From positions 1 through 64,000 of the forward strand of contig NZ_BJTG01000001.1 of NCBI RefSeq assembly GCF_013340205.1: a stretch of DNA of 64,000 nucleotides, given 5' to 3'. The translations under genes were made by a program, and so were the position numbers. The notes beneath the pieces were generated by a model. That model did not search any database. It was not told the origin of the DNA and worked only from the letters and a program-made list of their open reading frames with translations. Origin of the DNA: Anaeromyxobacter diazotrophicus (GTDB taxonomy: Bacteria > Myxococcota > Myxococcia > Myxococcales > Anaeromyxobacteraceae). Positions 1 through 9,173 of the stretch are shown piece by piece (position 1 is the first letter of the stretch; each line of letters begins with the position of its first letter).

Positions 1-261
1 TCGGCCGCCGCCTGGAAGTGGTCCAGCCACCGGCACTATGCCTACGGCGAGCCGAACGATCTCATCACCGACGCGCCGGAGTACCTGGCGCTCGGCGCGA
101 CCGGGCCGCAGCGCCGCAAGAACTACCTGCACCTCTTCGCGCAGCGCTTTCTGAAGCCGCTGCTGGTTCGCCGCTCCGACCTGGTCGAGGCGCCATTCGT
201 CGGCGAGGCCTCGTGGCTCGCCCGGCGGCTCCTCGCCTGCGGGCTCTCGCCGCCAGGCTGA
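1..261 (+). CDS. REP-associated tyrosine transposase, C-terminal fragment (cut by window start)
   Basis: Frame 1 is open from the first base to the TGA at 259-261 and reads 86 residues. The segment W-K-W-S-S-H followed by a Y-x-Y-G block, then a conserved L-I-T-D-A-P-E-Y-L stretch and a basic R-R-K-N-Y-L-H-L-F segment is typical of the C-terminal half of Y1/IS200-like REP-associated transposases (RAYTs). These single-copy enzymes act on REP-type hairpins rather than on their own insertion sequence. The catalytic HUH histidines and tyrosine lie upstream, outside the window, so integrity cannot be judged. Repetitive DNA starts about 240 bp downstream, which fits the family's association with palindromic repeats but proves nothing. 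Confidence 0.72.
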   Translation, partial: SAAAWKWSSHRHYAYGEPNDLITDAPEYLALGATGPQRRKNYLHLFAQRFLKPLLVRRSDLVEAPFVGEASWLARRLLACGLSPPG

Positions 262-500
262 CGAGCTCGAAGTCCGCCTGAGCGGTGCGGTGCAGCGTCG
301 GGTTGGCTGCTGCTGGCCTGAGTTCGTCTCAGCAACGCCTTTGAGTCCGCGCAGCGCCCTTTCTGCAGCGCGATCGCTCCGCGCACGGAGCTCTCTCCCC
401 ATCCTGACGGGCGTGTTGGTGCCCGCCCCTAGCCTGCCGCCCCACTCCGTGACCTCTTGGAGGTCCGACGTTCTCCGATCCTCCCGTTTGTCGCAGGCTT

Positions 501-642
501 CTCGTCCGGCACCCGAGGCGAGGCTCGTCCGGCACCCGAGGCCGAGGGCATCGGTGGGAGCATCGGCATCGGGCATCGGTGCCGGAGCATCGGCATCGGG
601 CATCGGTGCCGGGCATCGGGGCACATCGGGGCATCGGGGCCC
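501..642. repeat. Tandem repeats in a 482-bp gene-free stretch
   Basis: A 19-bp unit occurs at 501-519 and 524-542 (period 23). It is followed by two identical 27-bp units at 558-584 and 585-611, which themselves consist of CATCGG-type hexamers. The hexamer pattern then decays to about 642. The stretch 262-743 has no other convincing gene. The carboxylase frame stays open upstream to 579 but would then translate the repeats, so I treat this region as non-coding leader. Confidence 0.85.
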
Positions 643-724
643 GCGCCCCCGCGAGCACCCCCATCCAGCGGGGCTGCGACTTTTCATCCTGCGTGCGCCT
701 CGCGCTGCAGGCGCTATCTAACGG

Positions 725-743
725 GCCACTCCCCGGGGGTGGC
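725..743 (+). promoter_or_regulatory. Palindrome covering the ribosome-binding region of the carboxylase gene
   Basis: The 19 bases directly before the ATG at 744 form GCCAC, then T-CCCC-GGGG, then GTGGC. The five outer bases and four inner bases pair, and the G-run that would serve as Shine-Dalgarno is in the 3' arm. In RNA this could hide the ribosome-binding site. A regulatory role is inference; in such GC-rich DNA short palindromes are frequent. Confidence 0.4.
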
Positions 744-3700
744 ATGGAACGGACGCTGGGGCTGGGCCGGGTGGCGGTGGTCGATCACGGCGAGAGCGCG
801 CGACGGGTGCTGCGCGCCGTGCGCGAGCTGGGGCGCGCCGGGGCGGTGGTGGCCGTCCACGATCCGCGCGACCGGCCGGGGCGCTTCATCCGGGAAGCCG
901 ACGAGTCGATCGAGGCGACCGGCGGGCCGGAGGAGCTCCTGCGGGCCTCCCGCGCCGAGAGCGCCTGGCTCGGACCGGCCAGTTCCGCCGAGCGGCTGGC
1001 GTTCGCGGAGGCGTGCCAGCACCTCGGTGTCCGGCACCTCGGCCCGCCGCTGGAGGCGCTCCGGCGGCTCGCGGCGCCAGGCGGGCTGGACCGGCTGGCC
1101 GGGCAGCTAGGCGTCGAGCGGGGCACGCTCGCCGACGCCCCTCCCGGGCACCACCTGGTGGAGGTGGTGGTAGCGCGCGACGCGCGCGGCGGCGCCTGGG
1201 CGCTCGGGGTCGGCGACGCCTCCCTGCGGCTCGGCGAGCTGACGCTCCTCGCCGAGTGCCCGTCCCCGGCGCTCACCCCCGCGGGCGACGGTCTCGCGCG
1301 CGACCTCGGCGTCCGCGCCGCGGCCGCCGCGGGTTGGGTCGGCGTCGCCGCCGTCCAGCTCCTCGTCGATCCGCACACGCGCCGCTGGGCGCTGGCCGGC
1401 CTCGAGCCCTTCGCGGAGTCCGCGCCCGCCGTCGAGGCGTTGTCCGGCACCGACCTGGTAGGCCTCGCGCTGCGCCTCGCCGCGGGCGACGTGCTGGAGG
1501 AGGCGCCCGCCCCCCTCCACGGCCACGCCTTCGCGGCGCGCCTCGCCGCGCGCGCGCCAGGAGAGGAGGCGGCCCGCCCCGGCCGCGTGCTCCTCCTGCG
1601 GCTCCCCTCCGGCCTGGGCGTGCGCGCCGACGCCGCGCTCGACGAGGGGGAGCGCGCGCCGCCGGGCCGAGGCGTGCTCGCCACGCTCGTCTCCCGCGGC
1701 GCGACGCGCCTCGAGGCGCTCGGCCGGCTCGAGCGGGCGCTGGCCGAGGCCGACGTGCTGCTGCGCGGCAGCGGGAGCAACAAGGCCTGGCTGCTCGCGC
1801 TCTGCGCCACGCCCGCCGTCCGCGCGGGCGAGGCCGGGCTGGGCGAGGTCGCCGCGCTCGCCGCGGGCGCGCCGCTGGTCGCGCCCCGGCCCGAGGCCGC
1901 GCTCCTCGCCGCCGCGGTCGAGGCGTACGAGACCGAGCTCGACCTCGAGCGGGCGCGCTTCCTGGCCGAGGCGCGCCGCGGTCGCCCGCGGGTCGGCCCG
2001 TCCTCCGGACGCGCCATCGAGCTGCGCCACGCCGGCGCCCGGCACCGCTTCCAGGTGCTGCAGATCGCGCCGCGGCTCTACCAGGTGGCGCCTCAGGGCG
2101 GCGGACCGGTCGAGGTGCGGGTCGACCGGCTCGGCCGGCTCGAGCGGCGGCTCGCATGGGCGGGCCAGCGCGCCCGCGTGCTCCTCGCCAGCGACGGCCT
2201 CGACCAGGTGCTGCAGGTCGACGGCGTGCCGCACCGCGTGGCGCGGGAGCCGGCCGGCCTGGTCGTCTCGCCCATGCCGGCGGTGGTGGTGGCCATCGCG
2301 GTCGAGCCCGGCCAGGAGGTCGCCGCCGGCGAGCCGCTCGCGCGCCTCGAGTCGATGAAGGTGGAGACCCAGATCACCTCGCCCGAGGCGGGCGTCGTGC
2401 GCGAGGTGCTGGTGGCCGTGAACGGCCAGGTCGACGCCGGCGCGCCGCTGCTCCGGCTCGAGCCGCTGCGCAGCGGCGCGGAGCCGACCGCCCCGGCGCT
2501 CGCGCTGCCCCCGCCGCCGCCGGCCCCCGCCGGCGCGCGCGAGCGGTGGGTGGCCGCGCTCCACCAGCTCCGGCGGCTGCTGCTCGGCTTCGACGTGGCC
2601 GCGGCCGACGCGCGGCGGCTCGCCGCCGGCTGGCGTGAGCTCGCCGCGGCCGCGCCCGCCGCCGACCCCGAGGTGCTCGAGCTCGAGGAGGAGGCGCTGC
2701 GGGCCTTCGCCGATCTGCAGTCGCTCTACAGCCGCGTCCGGCCCCCGGCCGCCGACGGCGGCAAGCCGCCGCTCGAGGAGCTCTGGCGCTACCTGCACGA
2801 GCCGGAGGCGGGCGGCGGCGGGCTGTCGACCGCCTTCGTCGCGCTCCTCGAGCGCGCGCTGGCGCACTACGGCGCGACGCTCGAGTCCACGGGGCGGGCG
2901 CTCTCGCTGGCGCTCCTGCGCCTGCAGAAGGGGCACGAGCGCGCCGACGAGCAGGTGGCGCCCATCCTCGGCCTGCTGGAGCGCAGGCTGGCCGAGCATC
3001 CCCCGCGCGGCCTCGCCGGCGAGGGGGCGCGCGCGTTGCTCGAGCGGCTGGTGGCGCTCGGGGACGAGCGCTTCCCGCCCCTCGCCGACCTCGCGCGCGA
3101 GGTCCGCTACCGCCGCCTCGACCAGCCCGCGCTGGAGGAGGCGCGCCGGGCGGCGTACGCCCAGGCCGAGGCCGACGTGGCGCGGCTGCCGGCGGCCTGC
3201 GGCGATCCGGCCGAGCGGGAGCGGCTCATCACCCGACTGGTCGAGGCGAGCCAGGCCATGGCGACGCTCCTCGTCTCGAGGATGGCCACCGCCGCGCCCG
3301 CCCCGCGCGCGGCGCTGGTCGAGACCTTGCTCCGCCGGTTCTACCGGGTCCGCCCGCTCGGGAAGGTCGCGATCCGTGAGGCGGACGGCCAGCCCTGCGC
3401 CACCGCCGACTACCAGCGGAACGGCGAGGAGTTCCGCGTCGCCGTCACCTGCGCGCCCGCCGACGGCGCTGCGGCGGCGGCGGCGCGGCTGGCGCGGCTC
3501 CAGGCCGAGGTGCCCGCCGGACGGGAGCTGGTGGCGGAGCTCTACCTCTGGCGCGACGCGGCCGCCGAGCCGGACGACGCCCTCGTGGAGCCGCTGCGCG
3601 CGGCGGTGGCCGCGGCGGGGTTCTTGCCCGGGCTGCGGCGCGTCTCGGTGATGGTGACGCTCCCGGCGGAAGGGCTCGGCGCCCGCAGCCAGCGTCACTT

Positions 3701-6038
3701 CACCTTCCGCCCGGAGCCCGGCGGAGCGCTCGCCGAGGACCGCCGCTACCGCGGCGTGCACCCCATGCTGTTCGAGCGCATGCAGCTGCAGCGGCTCGCG
3801 CGCTTCGAGCTGACGCAGCTCCCGGCGGTCGAGGACGTCTACCTGTTCCACGCGCGGGCGCAGGCGAACCCCAAGGACGAGCGGCTCTTCGCCATGGCCG
3901 AGGTGCGCGACGTCACCGCGGTGCGCGACGCGAGCGGGCGGCTCACCCAGCTCCCCGCCTTCGAGCGGATGTTCCACGAGGCGCTGGCCGGCATGCGCCG
4001 GTTCCAGGCGCGGCGTCCGCCCGGGCAGCGCCTCGAGTGGAACCGGATCCTGCTCACGGTGAGCCCGCCGCTCCCCGTCACCCGCGAGGAGGCGGAGCGC
4101 GTCGCCGAGCGGCTCGCCCCCGCCGCCGCCGGCGCCGGCCTCGAGATGGCGCTCGTCGACGCCCGCCTCCCCGACCCGGCCACCGGCGAGCTGCGGCAGA
4201 CGCTGCTGCGCGTCATCGCCCGCGACGGGCAGGGCGTGGCGCTGCGGTGGGACGAGCCCACCGACCGGCCGCTCGAGCCGATGGGCGAGTACCAGCAGAA
4301 GGTCGTGCAGCTCCGCCGGCGCGGGCTCGTCCACCCCTTCGAGCTGCTGCGGATGTGGGCGCCCGCCGAGCCACACGCCGGGATCCCGCGCGGCGAGTTC
4401 CTCGAGTACGACCTCGACGAGCGGCAGCGGCTCGTCCCCGTCCACCGCGGCCCGGGCCAGAACACCGCCAACGTGGTGGTGGGTGTCGTGAAGAGCTTCA
4501 CCGAACGCTATCCGGAGGGCATGCAGCGGGTGGTCGTGCTCGGCGATCCCGGGCGCGAGATGGGCTCGGTGGCGGAGCCGGAGTGCCGCCGGATCGCCGC
4601 CGCCCTCGACCTGGCGGAGCAGCTCGGGGTGCCGCTCGAGTGGTTCGAGGTGTGCGCGGGGGCCAAGATCTCGATGACCACCGGCACCGAGAACATGGAC
4701 TGGGTCTCGCGCGTGCTGCGCCGGATCATCGAGTTCACCCAAGGAGGCGGCGAGATCGACGTGGTCGTGATGGGCATCACCGTCGGCGCCCAGCCCTACT
4801 GGAACGCCGAGGCCACCATGCTCATGCACACGAAGGGCGTCCTCATCATGGCGCCCGGGAGCTCGATGGTGCTCACCGGCAAGCAGGCCCTCGAGTACTC
4901 GGGCTCGGTGTCGGCGGAGGACAACGAGGGCATCGGGGGGTACGACCGCATCATGGGCCCGAACGGCCAGGCGCAGTACCAGGCGCGCAGCGTGCCGGAG
5001 GCGCTCCAGCTCCTGCTGCGGCACCACGAGCACGCCTACCGGGCGCCCGGCGAGCGCTTCCCGCGCCAGGCGCGGACCGGCGACCCGCGCGACCGCGACG
5101 TGCGCCCGTACCCGCACGGCCCGGAGGGCGGCGCCGGCTTCGAGACGGTGGGCGACGTCTTCAGCCAGGAGAAGAACCCGGACCGCAAGAAGCCGTTCGA
5201 GATCCGCCGGGTGATGGCCGCCGTCTCCGACCAGGACCACCCGCCGCTCGAGCGCTGGAAGGACCTGCGCGGCGGCGACACCGCGGTGGTCTGGGACGCC
5301 CACCTGGGCGGCTGGCCGGTCTGCCTGGTCGGGATCCAGTCGCGCCCGCTGCCGCGGCTCGAGTTCGTGCCGGCCGACGGCCCCGAGGTGTGGTCGGCGG
5401 GGACCCTCTTCCCGCAGTCGTCGAAGAAGATCGCGCGCGCGGTGAGCTCCGCCAGCGGCAACCGCCCGCTGGTGGTGCTCGCGAACCTGTCGGGGTTCGA
5501 CGGCTCGCCCGAGTCGATGCGGCGCCTGCAGCTCGAGTACGGCGCCGAGATCGGCCGGGCGGTCGTGAACTTCCAGGGCCCCATCGTCTTCTGCGTGGTC
5601 TCGCGGTACCACGGCGGCGCCTTCGTGGTCTTCGCGAAGACGCTGCGCGAGGAGATGGAGATCGCCGCGGTGGAGGGCGCGCGCGCCTCGGTCATCGGCG
5701 GCGCGCCGGCGGCGGCGGTGGTCTTCGCCCGCGAGGTGGAGACGCGCACCCGCAAGGACCCGCGGGTGGCCGAGGCGGAGCGCGCCGCCCAGGCGGGCGG
5801 GGCGGCCCGGGCGCGGCTGGCCGAGGTCGTCGCGCGCGTCCGCTCGGAGAAGCTGGGCGAGGTGGGCGAGGAGTTCGACCGCGTGCACAGCGTCGAGCGC
5901 GCGCTCGAGGTCGGCTCACTCGACCGGATCATCGCGGCGCGCGATCTGCGGCCCTACCTCGTCGGCGCGGTGGAGCGCGGGATGGCGCGCGCGGCCGCCG
6001 GGCCGGCGGGGCCGCCGGCTACGCCGCCCTCACGATGA
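744..6038 (+). CDS. Multidomain acetyl-CoA carboxylase-type protein with degenerate biotin carboxylase domain
   Basis: 1764 residues in the order biotin carboxylase-like, biotinyl, ACC central and carboxyltransferase, the layout of eukaryotic acetyl-CoA carboxylase. Biotinyl lysine is Lys539 in E-S-M-K-V-E. Residues about 590-1240 resemble the ACC central region. About 1250-1665 carry both carboxyltransferase halves, with GAKISM and a later NLSGFDGSPE motif matching the acyl-CoA/biotin pockets. The N-terminal ~420 residues still follow the biotin carboxylase fold, but the ATP-grasp lid with its glycine-rich loop is missing and the Glu-x-Asn metal ligands are replaced (LAGLEPF where FIEMN is expected). 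ATP-dependent carboxylation of its own biotin is therefore unlikely; a separate carboxylase may supply it. The start at 744 is preceded by a G-rich site; earlier starts would translate repeats. The 3' end overlaps the next, convergent gene by 20 bp. Confidence 0.85.
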   Translation: MERTLGLGRVAVVDHGESARRVLRAVRELGRAGAVVAVHDPRDRPGRFIREADESIEATGGPEELLRASRAESAWLGPASSAERLAFAEACQHLGVRHLGPPLEALRRLAAPGGLDRLAGQLGVERGTLADAPPGHHLVEVVVARDARGGAWALGVGDASLRLGELTLLAECPSPALTPAGDGLARDLGVRAAAAAGWVGVAAVQLLVDPHTRRWALAGLEPFAESAPAVEALSGTDLVGLALRLAAGDVLEEAPAPLHGHAFAARLAARAPGEEAARPGRVLLLRLPSGLGVRADAALDEGERAPPGRGVLATLVSRGATRLEALGRLERALAEADVLLRGSGSNKAWLLALCATPAVRAGEAGLGEVAALAAGAPLVAPRPEAALLAAAVEAYETELDLERARFLAEARRGRPRVGPSSGRAIELRHAGARHRFQVLQIAPRLYQVAPQGGGPVEVRVDRLGRLERRLAWAGQRARVLLASDGLDQVLQVDGVPHRVAREPAGLVVSPMPAVVVAIAVEPGQEVAAGEPLARLESMKVETQITSPEAGVVREVLVAVNGQVDAGAPLLRLEPLRSGAEPTAPALALPPPPPAPAGARERWVAALHQLRRLLLGFDVAAADARRLAAGWRELAAAAPAADPEVLELEEEALRAFADLQSLYSRVRPPAADGGKPPLEELWRYLHEPEAGGGGLSTAFVALLERALAHYGATLESTGRALSLALLRLQKGHERADEQVAPILGLLERRLAEHPPRGLAGEGARALLERLVALGDERFPPLADLAREVRYRRLDQPALEEARRAAYAQAEADVARLPAACGDPAERERLITRLVEASQAMATLLVSRMATAAPAPRAALVETLLRRFYRVRPLGKVAIREADGQPCATADYQRNGEEFRVAVTCAPADGAAAAAARLARLQAEVPAGRELVAELYLWRDAAAEPDDALVEPLRAAVAAAGFLPGLRRVSVMVTLPAEGLGARSQRHFTFRPEPGGALAEDRRYRGVHPMLFERMQLQRLARFELTQLPAVEDVYLFHARAQANPKDERLFAMAEVRDVTAVRDASGRLTQLPAFERMFHEALAGMRRFQARRPPGQRLEWNRILLTVSPPLPVTREEAERVAERLAPAAAGAGLEMALVDARLPDPATGELRQTLLRVIARDGQGVALRWDEPTDRPLEPMGEYQQKVVQLRRRGLVHPFELLRMWAPAEPHAGIPRGEFLEYDLDERQRLVPVHRGPGQNTANVVVGVVKSFTERYPEGMQRVVVLGDPGREMGSVAEPECRRIAAALDLAEQLGVPLEWFEVCAGAKISMTTGTENMDWVSRVLRRIIEFTQGGGEIDVVVMGITVGAQPYWNAEATMLMHTKGVLIMAPGSSMVLTGKQALEYSGSVSAEDNEGIGGYDRIMGPNGQAQYQARSVPEALQLLLRHHEHAYRAPGERFPRQARTGDPRDRDVRPYPHGPEGGAGFETVGDVFSQEKNPDRKKPFEIRRVMAAVSDQDHPPLERWKDLRGGDTAVVWDAHLGGWPVCLVGIQSRPLPRLEFVPADGPEVWSAGTLFPQSSKKIARAVSSASGNRPLVVLANLSGFDGSPESMRRLQLEYGAEIGRAVVNFQGPIVFCVVSRYHGGAFVVFAKTLREEMEIAAVEGARASVIGGAPAAAVVFAREVETRTRKDPRVAEAERAAQAGGAARARLAEVVARVRSEKLGEVGEEFDRVHSVERALEVGSLDRIIAARDLRPYLVGAVERGMARAAAGPAGPPATPPSR

Positions 6039-7047
6039 AGCGGTCCGCCAGCCCGCCCGCGAGCGCCCGCTCGAGGCCGCGCGGGACGAGGAACATGGGC
6101 TCGAGCCCGCGGTCCAGGGCCGCCCCCGCGGCCTCCTCGGCGAGCGGGCTCACCGCCTCGGGCCGCGGCGGCGCCCGGCTCAGGTCCACCACCACCGCCG
6201 CCGCCTCCTGGCGCAGCCACTCCAGCGCGACGTGGAGCCGCCGCGCCGCGAGCGCGAGGTAGAGCGGCTCCTGCGCCGGCTCGCCGCGGAAGCCGGCGAG
6301 CTGCACGCGCGCACCGCCGGCGCTCACCAGCGGGCGGAGGCAGAGGGGCAGGAGCGGCGCGCGCAGGGCGTCCGGCGCGGCTGGCCACGGCAGGACCCCG
6401 TCCGCGCCGGCGGCGGCCTCGCCCAGGGCGAGCCGCGCGGCGGCGGGCGCGCTCGCCGAGAGCGCGCGCCGGAGCCCCTCGCCCGCCCCCGGCCCGAGCG
6501 CCAGCGCGCGGTAGGGCCGGGTCCGCGCGAGCGCCTCCGCCTCGGCGCCCCGCGCCTCGTCGAGCGCCGCGTGCGGCGGCAGGGCGCCCCGCAGCGCCGC
6601 CGCCGCGCCGGCGGGGCCGTCCACCAGGAGGAGCCGCCCCCCGTCCGGCTCGAGCCGCCGCGCCTCGGCCCCGAGGACGCGCTCCAGCACGGCGCGCAGG
6701 GCGGGGGCGTCGAACGGCTTCGGCAGGTAGTCCGAGACCCCCAGCTTGATGGTGGCGGCGACGGAGGCGGTCTCGGCGCTCGTGAGCAGCACCACGCGCG
6801 TGGGATCGCGGTGCTGGCGCATGAAGCGGAGCAGGGTCGGGCCGTCGAGCACCGGCATCTGCAGGTCGAGGAAGGCCAGGTCGAAGGCGCTCGTCCGCAG
6901 CAGCTGCAGCGCGGCCGCGCCGTGCTCGGCGTGGACGACCTCGAAGCCGAGCGGCTCCAGCAGCGCCTCGAGGGCGGCCCGGATCGCCGGGCTGTCGTCG
7001 ACGGCGAGCACCGTGCGCGCCGGCGGCGCGGGGAGCGGAGGCGGCAT
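6019..7047 (-). CDS. Response regulator: receiver plus uncharacterised C-terminal region
   Basis: 342 residues. Residues about 11-128 are a CheY-like receiver with acidic pair Asp17-Asp18, phospho-acceptor Asp61 (FLDLQMP), the Thr/Ser site in LLTSAE and the conserved Lys in LPKPF. No DNA-binding or enzymatic output domain follows. Instead about 210 Ala/Leu/Arg-rich residues include LLLVDGPAG and ALALGPGAG, which look like the beta strands of a degenerate second receiver, then an unknown tail ending in FIVRAA. It is divergent from tgt (92 bp between starts) and its stop lies inside the end of the carboxylase gene. The partner kinase and output are unknown. Confidence 0.75.
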   Translation of the reverse strand: MPPPLPAPPARTVLAVDDSPAIRAALEALLEPLGFEVVHAEHGAAALQLLRTSAFDLAFLDLQMPVLDGPTLLRFMRQHRDPTRVVLLTSAETASVAATIKLGVSDYLPKPFDAPALRAVLERVLGAEARRLEPDGGRLLLVDGPAGAAAALRGALPPHAALDEARGAEAEALARTRPYRALALGPGAGEGLRRALSASAPAAARLALGEAAAGADGVLPWPAAPDALRAPLLPLCLRPLVSAGGARVQLAGFRGEPAQEPLYLALAARRLHVALEWLRQEAAAVVVDLSRAPPRPEAVSPLAEEAAGAALDRGLEPMFLVPRGLERALAGGLADRFIVRAA

Positions 7048-7139
7048 CGGCGGCGAGGATACCCGGGAGCGCGGGGGGCGGGCGAGCCTCCCCTCCGGCG
7101 TGGCGCGGCGCGCGCCGCCCGTGGCATGGTGCGGGCCCC

Positions 7140-9173
7140 ATGGACTTCGCCTTCCACCCCGGCCCCGAGGACGGGGCCACCCGCGCCCGGCGCGGCACGC
7201 TCGTCACGCCGCACGGCCGCGTCGAGACGCCCGCCTTCATGCCGGTCGGCACCCGCGCCACCGTCACCGGCCTCACCCCCGCCGACGTGCGCGCCGCCGG
7301 CGCGACCATGATCCTCGGCAACACCTACCACCTGCTGCTCCGGCCCGGCCCCGAGGCGATGCGGCACTTCGGCGGCCTGCACAGGTTCATGGGCTGGGAC
7401 GGCCCCATCCTGACCGACTCGGGCGGCTTCCAGATCTTCTCGCTGGCGGCCGACCGGACGGTCACCGAGGAGGGGGCGCGGTTCCGCAGCTACGTGGACG
7501 CGCGCCGGCTCGACCTCAGCCCGGAGCGGTCGATCGAGGTGCAGACCGCGCTCGGCTCCGACGTGATGATGGTGCTCGACGTGTGCCTGCCCTCCACCGC
7601 CCCCGAGGCGGCGGTGCGCGAGGCGATGGAGCGCACCCACCGCTGGGCGCTGCGGAGCCTGGCGGCGCGCACCGACCGCTCGCAGGCGCTCTTCGCGATC
7701 GTGCAGGGCGGGCTCGACCCGTCGCTGCGCGCCGCCTCCGCGCGCTTCCTCACCAGCCACCCCTTCGACGGGTTCGCCATCGGCGGGCTGGCGGTGGGCG
7801 ACACCCGCGCGCAGCGCCGCGACATCGTCGGGTGGTCGGCGGAGCTCCTGCCGCGCGATCGCCCGCGCTACCTCATGGGCGTCGGCACGCCGCCCGACAT
7901 CCTGGAGGCGGTGGCGCAGGGCGTCGACCTGTTCGACTGCGTCATCCCCACCAACCTCGCCTGGCAGGGCACCGCGTTCACCTCCACCGGGCGGGTCCGG
8001 GTCACGCGCAGCGAGTACCGCCTCTCCGACGAGCCGCTCGACCGCGCCTGCGCCTGCCCCACCTGCGCGCTGCACGCGCGCGGGTACCTGCACCACCTCA
8101 TGAAGTGCCAGGAGCCGCTCGGGCCGCGCCTCCTCGCCATCCACAACCTCCACCACTACCTCGGGCTCATGCGCGGCGCGCGCGCCGCCATCGAGGCGGG
8201 CCGGTACGGCGCGTTCCTGCGCGCGACGCTCGCGGCCATCGACCGGCACGAGCACGACGCCACCGGCCGTTCGCCCGGGCGGAGAGCGCCCGCGCCCGCC
8301 CCGGCGCCGGGCGCCGAGGAGGGGTCCGATCGCCCGGGCACGGAGGCCGGTGGACCCGGCGAGGCGCGCTTCGCCATCGTCGACACCTCCAGCGGCGCGC
8401 CGGCCGTCCTCGACCGCGAGGTGGGGGAGGTCATGCACCCGGTCATCGGCGCCGCGGCCGAGTCGGAGCAGCTCTACGTCGCCCAGTCCCGGCTGCGGGA
8501 GCGCCTGGCCGAGGAGGGGCCGCCGCTCGTGCTCTTCGACGTCGGGCTCGGCGCGGGCTCCAACGCCCTCGCCGCGATCCGGACCGCGCGCGCCGCGCCG
8601 CCCGGCGGGCGGGGGCTCCTCGTCGTCAGCTTCGAGCGCGACCTGGGCGCCCTCGCGCTCGCGACCAGCGACGCGGGCGCGGCGCGGCTCGGCACCGCGC
8701 GGGAGGACCTCCTCGCGGCGCGCGCCCTGCTCGCCTCCGGCCGGCACGAGGAGGCGCGGGTGAGCTGGCGGCTCGCCGCGGGCGAGGCGCTGGCCGCGCT
8801 CCGCGCCGAGGCGGCGCGCGCCGACCTCGTCTTCTGGGACCCGTACTCGCCGCGCCACGACGGGGCGCTCTGGTCGGTGGAGGCGTTCTCGACCCTGCGT
8901 ACGCGCTGCGCCGCCCGGGCGGCCCTCTACACCTACAGCGCGGCGACCAAGGTCCGCACCGCGCTGCTCCTGGCCGGCTTCTGCGTCGGGGTCGGCGATC
9001 CCTCGGGCCCCAAGGACGAGACCACCGCCGCCGCCCTCTCCTGCGACGATCTGGACCGCCCCCTCGAGGGCGGGTTCGTGGACCGGGTGGCGCGCTCCTC
9101 CGACCCATGGCCGGAGGACGCGCCGGAGGACGCCCTGGCGCGGCTGCGCGCGCATCCCCAGTTCGCCCGGTGA
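7140..9173 (+). CDS. tgt: Queuine tRNA-ribosyltransferase fused to an MnmC-like methyltransferase domain
   Basis: 677 residues. Residues 1-372 are a complete bacterial tRNA-guanine transglycosylase, which swaps guanine-34 for the queuosine precursor preQ1. Catalytic Asp93 (DSGGFQ) and nucleophile Asp266 (FDCVIPTN) are present, and the zinc site is Cys304, Cys306, Cys309 and His335. After a Pro/Ala-rich linker (about 373-420) comes an extra domain of about 255 residues with an SAM-binding glycine motif (DVGLGAGSN) and WDPYSPR followed by TYSAATKVR. These match the methyltransferase part of MnmC (DUF752 family), which acts on U34 of other tRNAs. The FAD oxidase half of MnmC is absent. Both parts would target wobble position 34, so the fusion makes functional sense, but the methyltransferase substrate is inferred. 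Confidence 0.88.
   Translation: MDFAFHPGPEDGATRARRGTLVTPHGRVETPAFMPVGTRATVTGLTPADVRAAGATMILGNTYHLLLRPGPEAMRHFGGLHRFMGWDGPILTDSGGFQIFSLAADRTVTEEGARFRSYVDARRLDLSPERSIEVQTALGSDVMMVLDVCLPSTAPEAAVREAMERTHRWALRSLAARTDRSQALFAIVQGGLDPSLRAASARFLTSHPFDGFAIGGLAVGDTRAQRRDIVGWSAELLPRDRPRYLMGVGTPPDILEAVAQGVDLFDCVIPTNLAWQGTAFTSTGRVRVTRSEYRLSDEPLDRACACPTCALHARGYLHHLMKCQEPLGPRLLAIHNLHHYLGLMRGARAAIEAGRYGAFLRATLAAIDRHEHDATGRSPGRRAPAPAPAPGAEEGSDRPGTEAGGPGEARFAIVDTSSGAPAVLDREVGEVMHPVIGAAAESEQLYVAQSRLRERLAEEGPPLVLFDVGLGAGSNALAAIRTARAAPPGGRGLLVVSFERDLGALALATSDAGAARLGTAREDLLAARALLASGRHEEARVSWRLAAGEALAALRAEAARADLVFWDPYSPRHDGALWSVEAFSTLRTRCAARAALYTYSAATKVRTALLLAGFCVGVGDPSGPKDETTAAALSCDDLDRPLEGGFVDRVARSSDPWPEDAPEDALARLRAHPQFAR

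Noticed and set aside
579-743. Upstream in-frame extension of the carboxylase gene
   Set aside because: It would translate tandem repeats and has no homologous look; the ATG at 744 starts the conserved part.
1107-5888. 1593-residue open frame on the minus strand opposite the carboxylase gene
   Set aside because: Composition is Arg/His/Glu-rich with no motif. Its length comes from codon bias at 74% GC, while the plus strand encodes conserved carboxylase domains.
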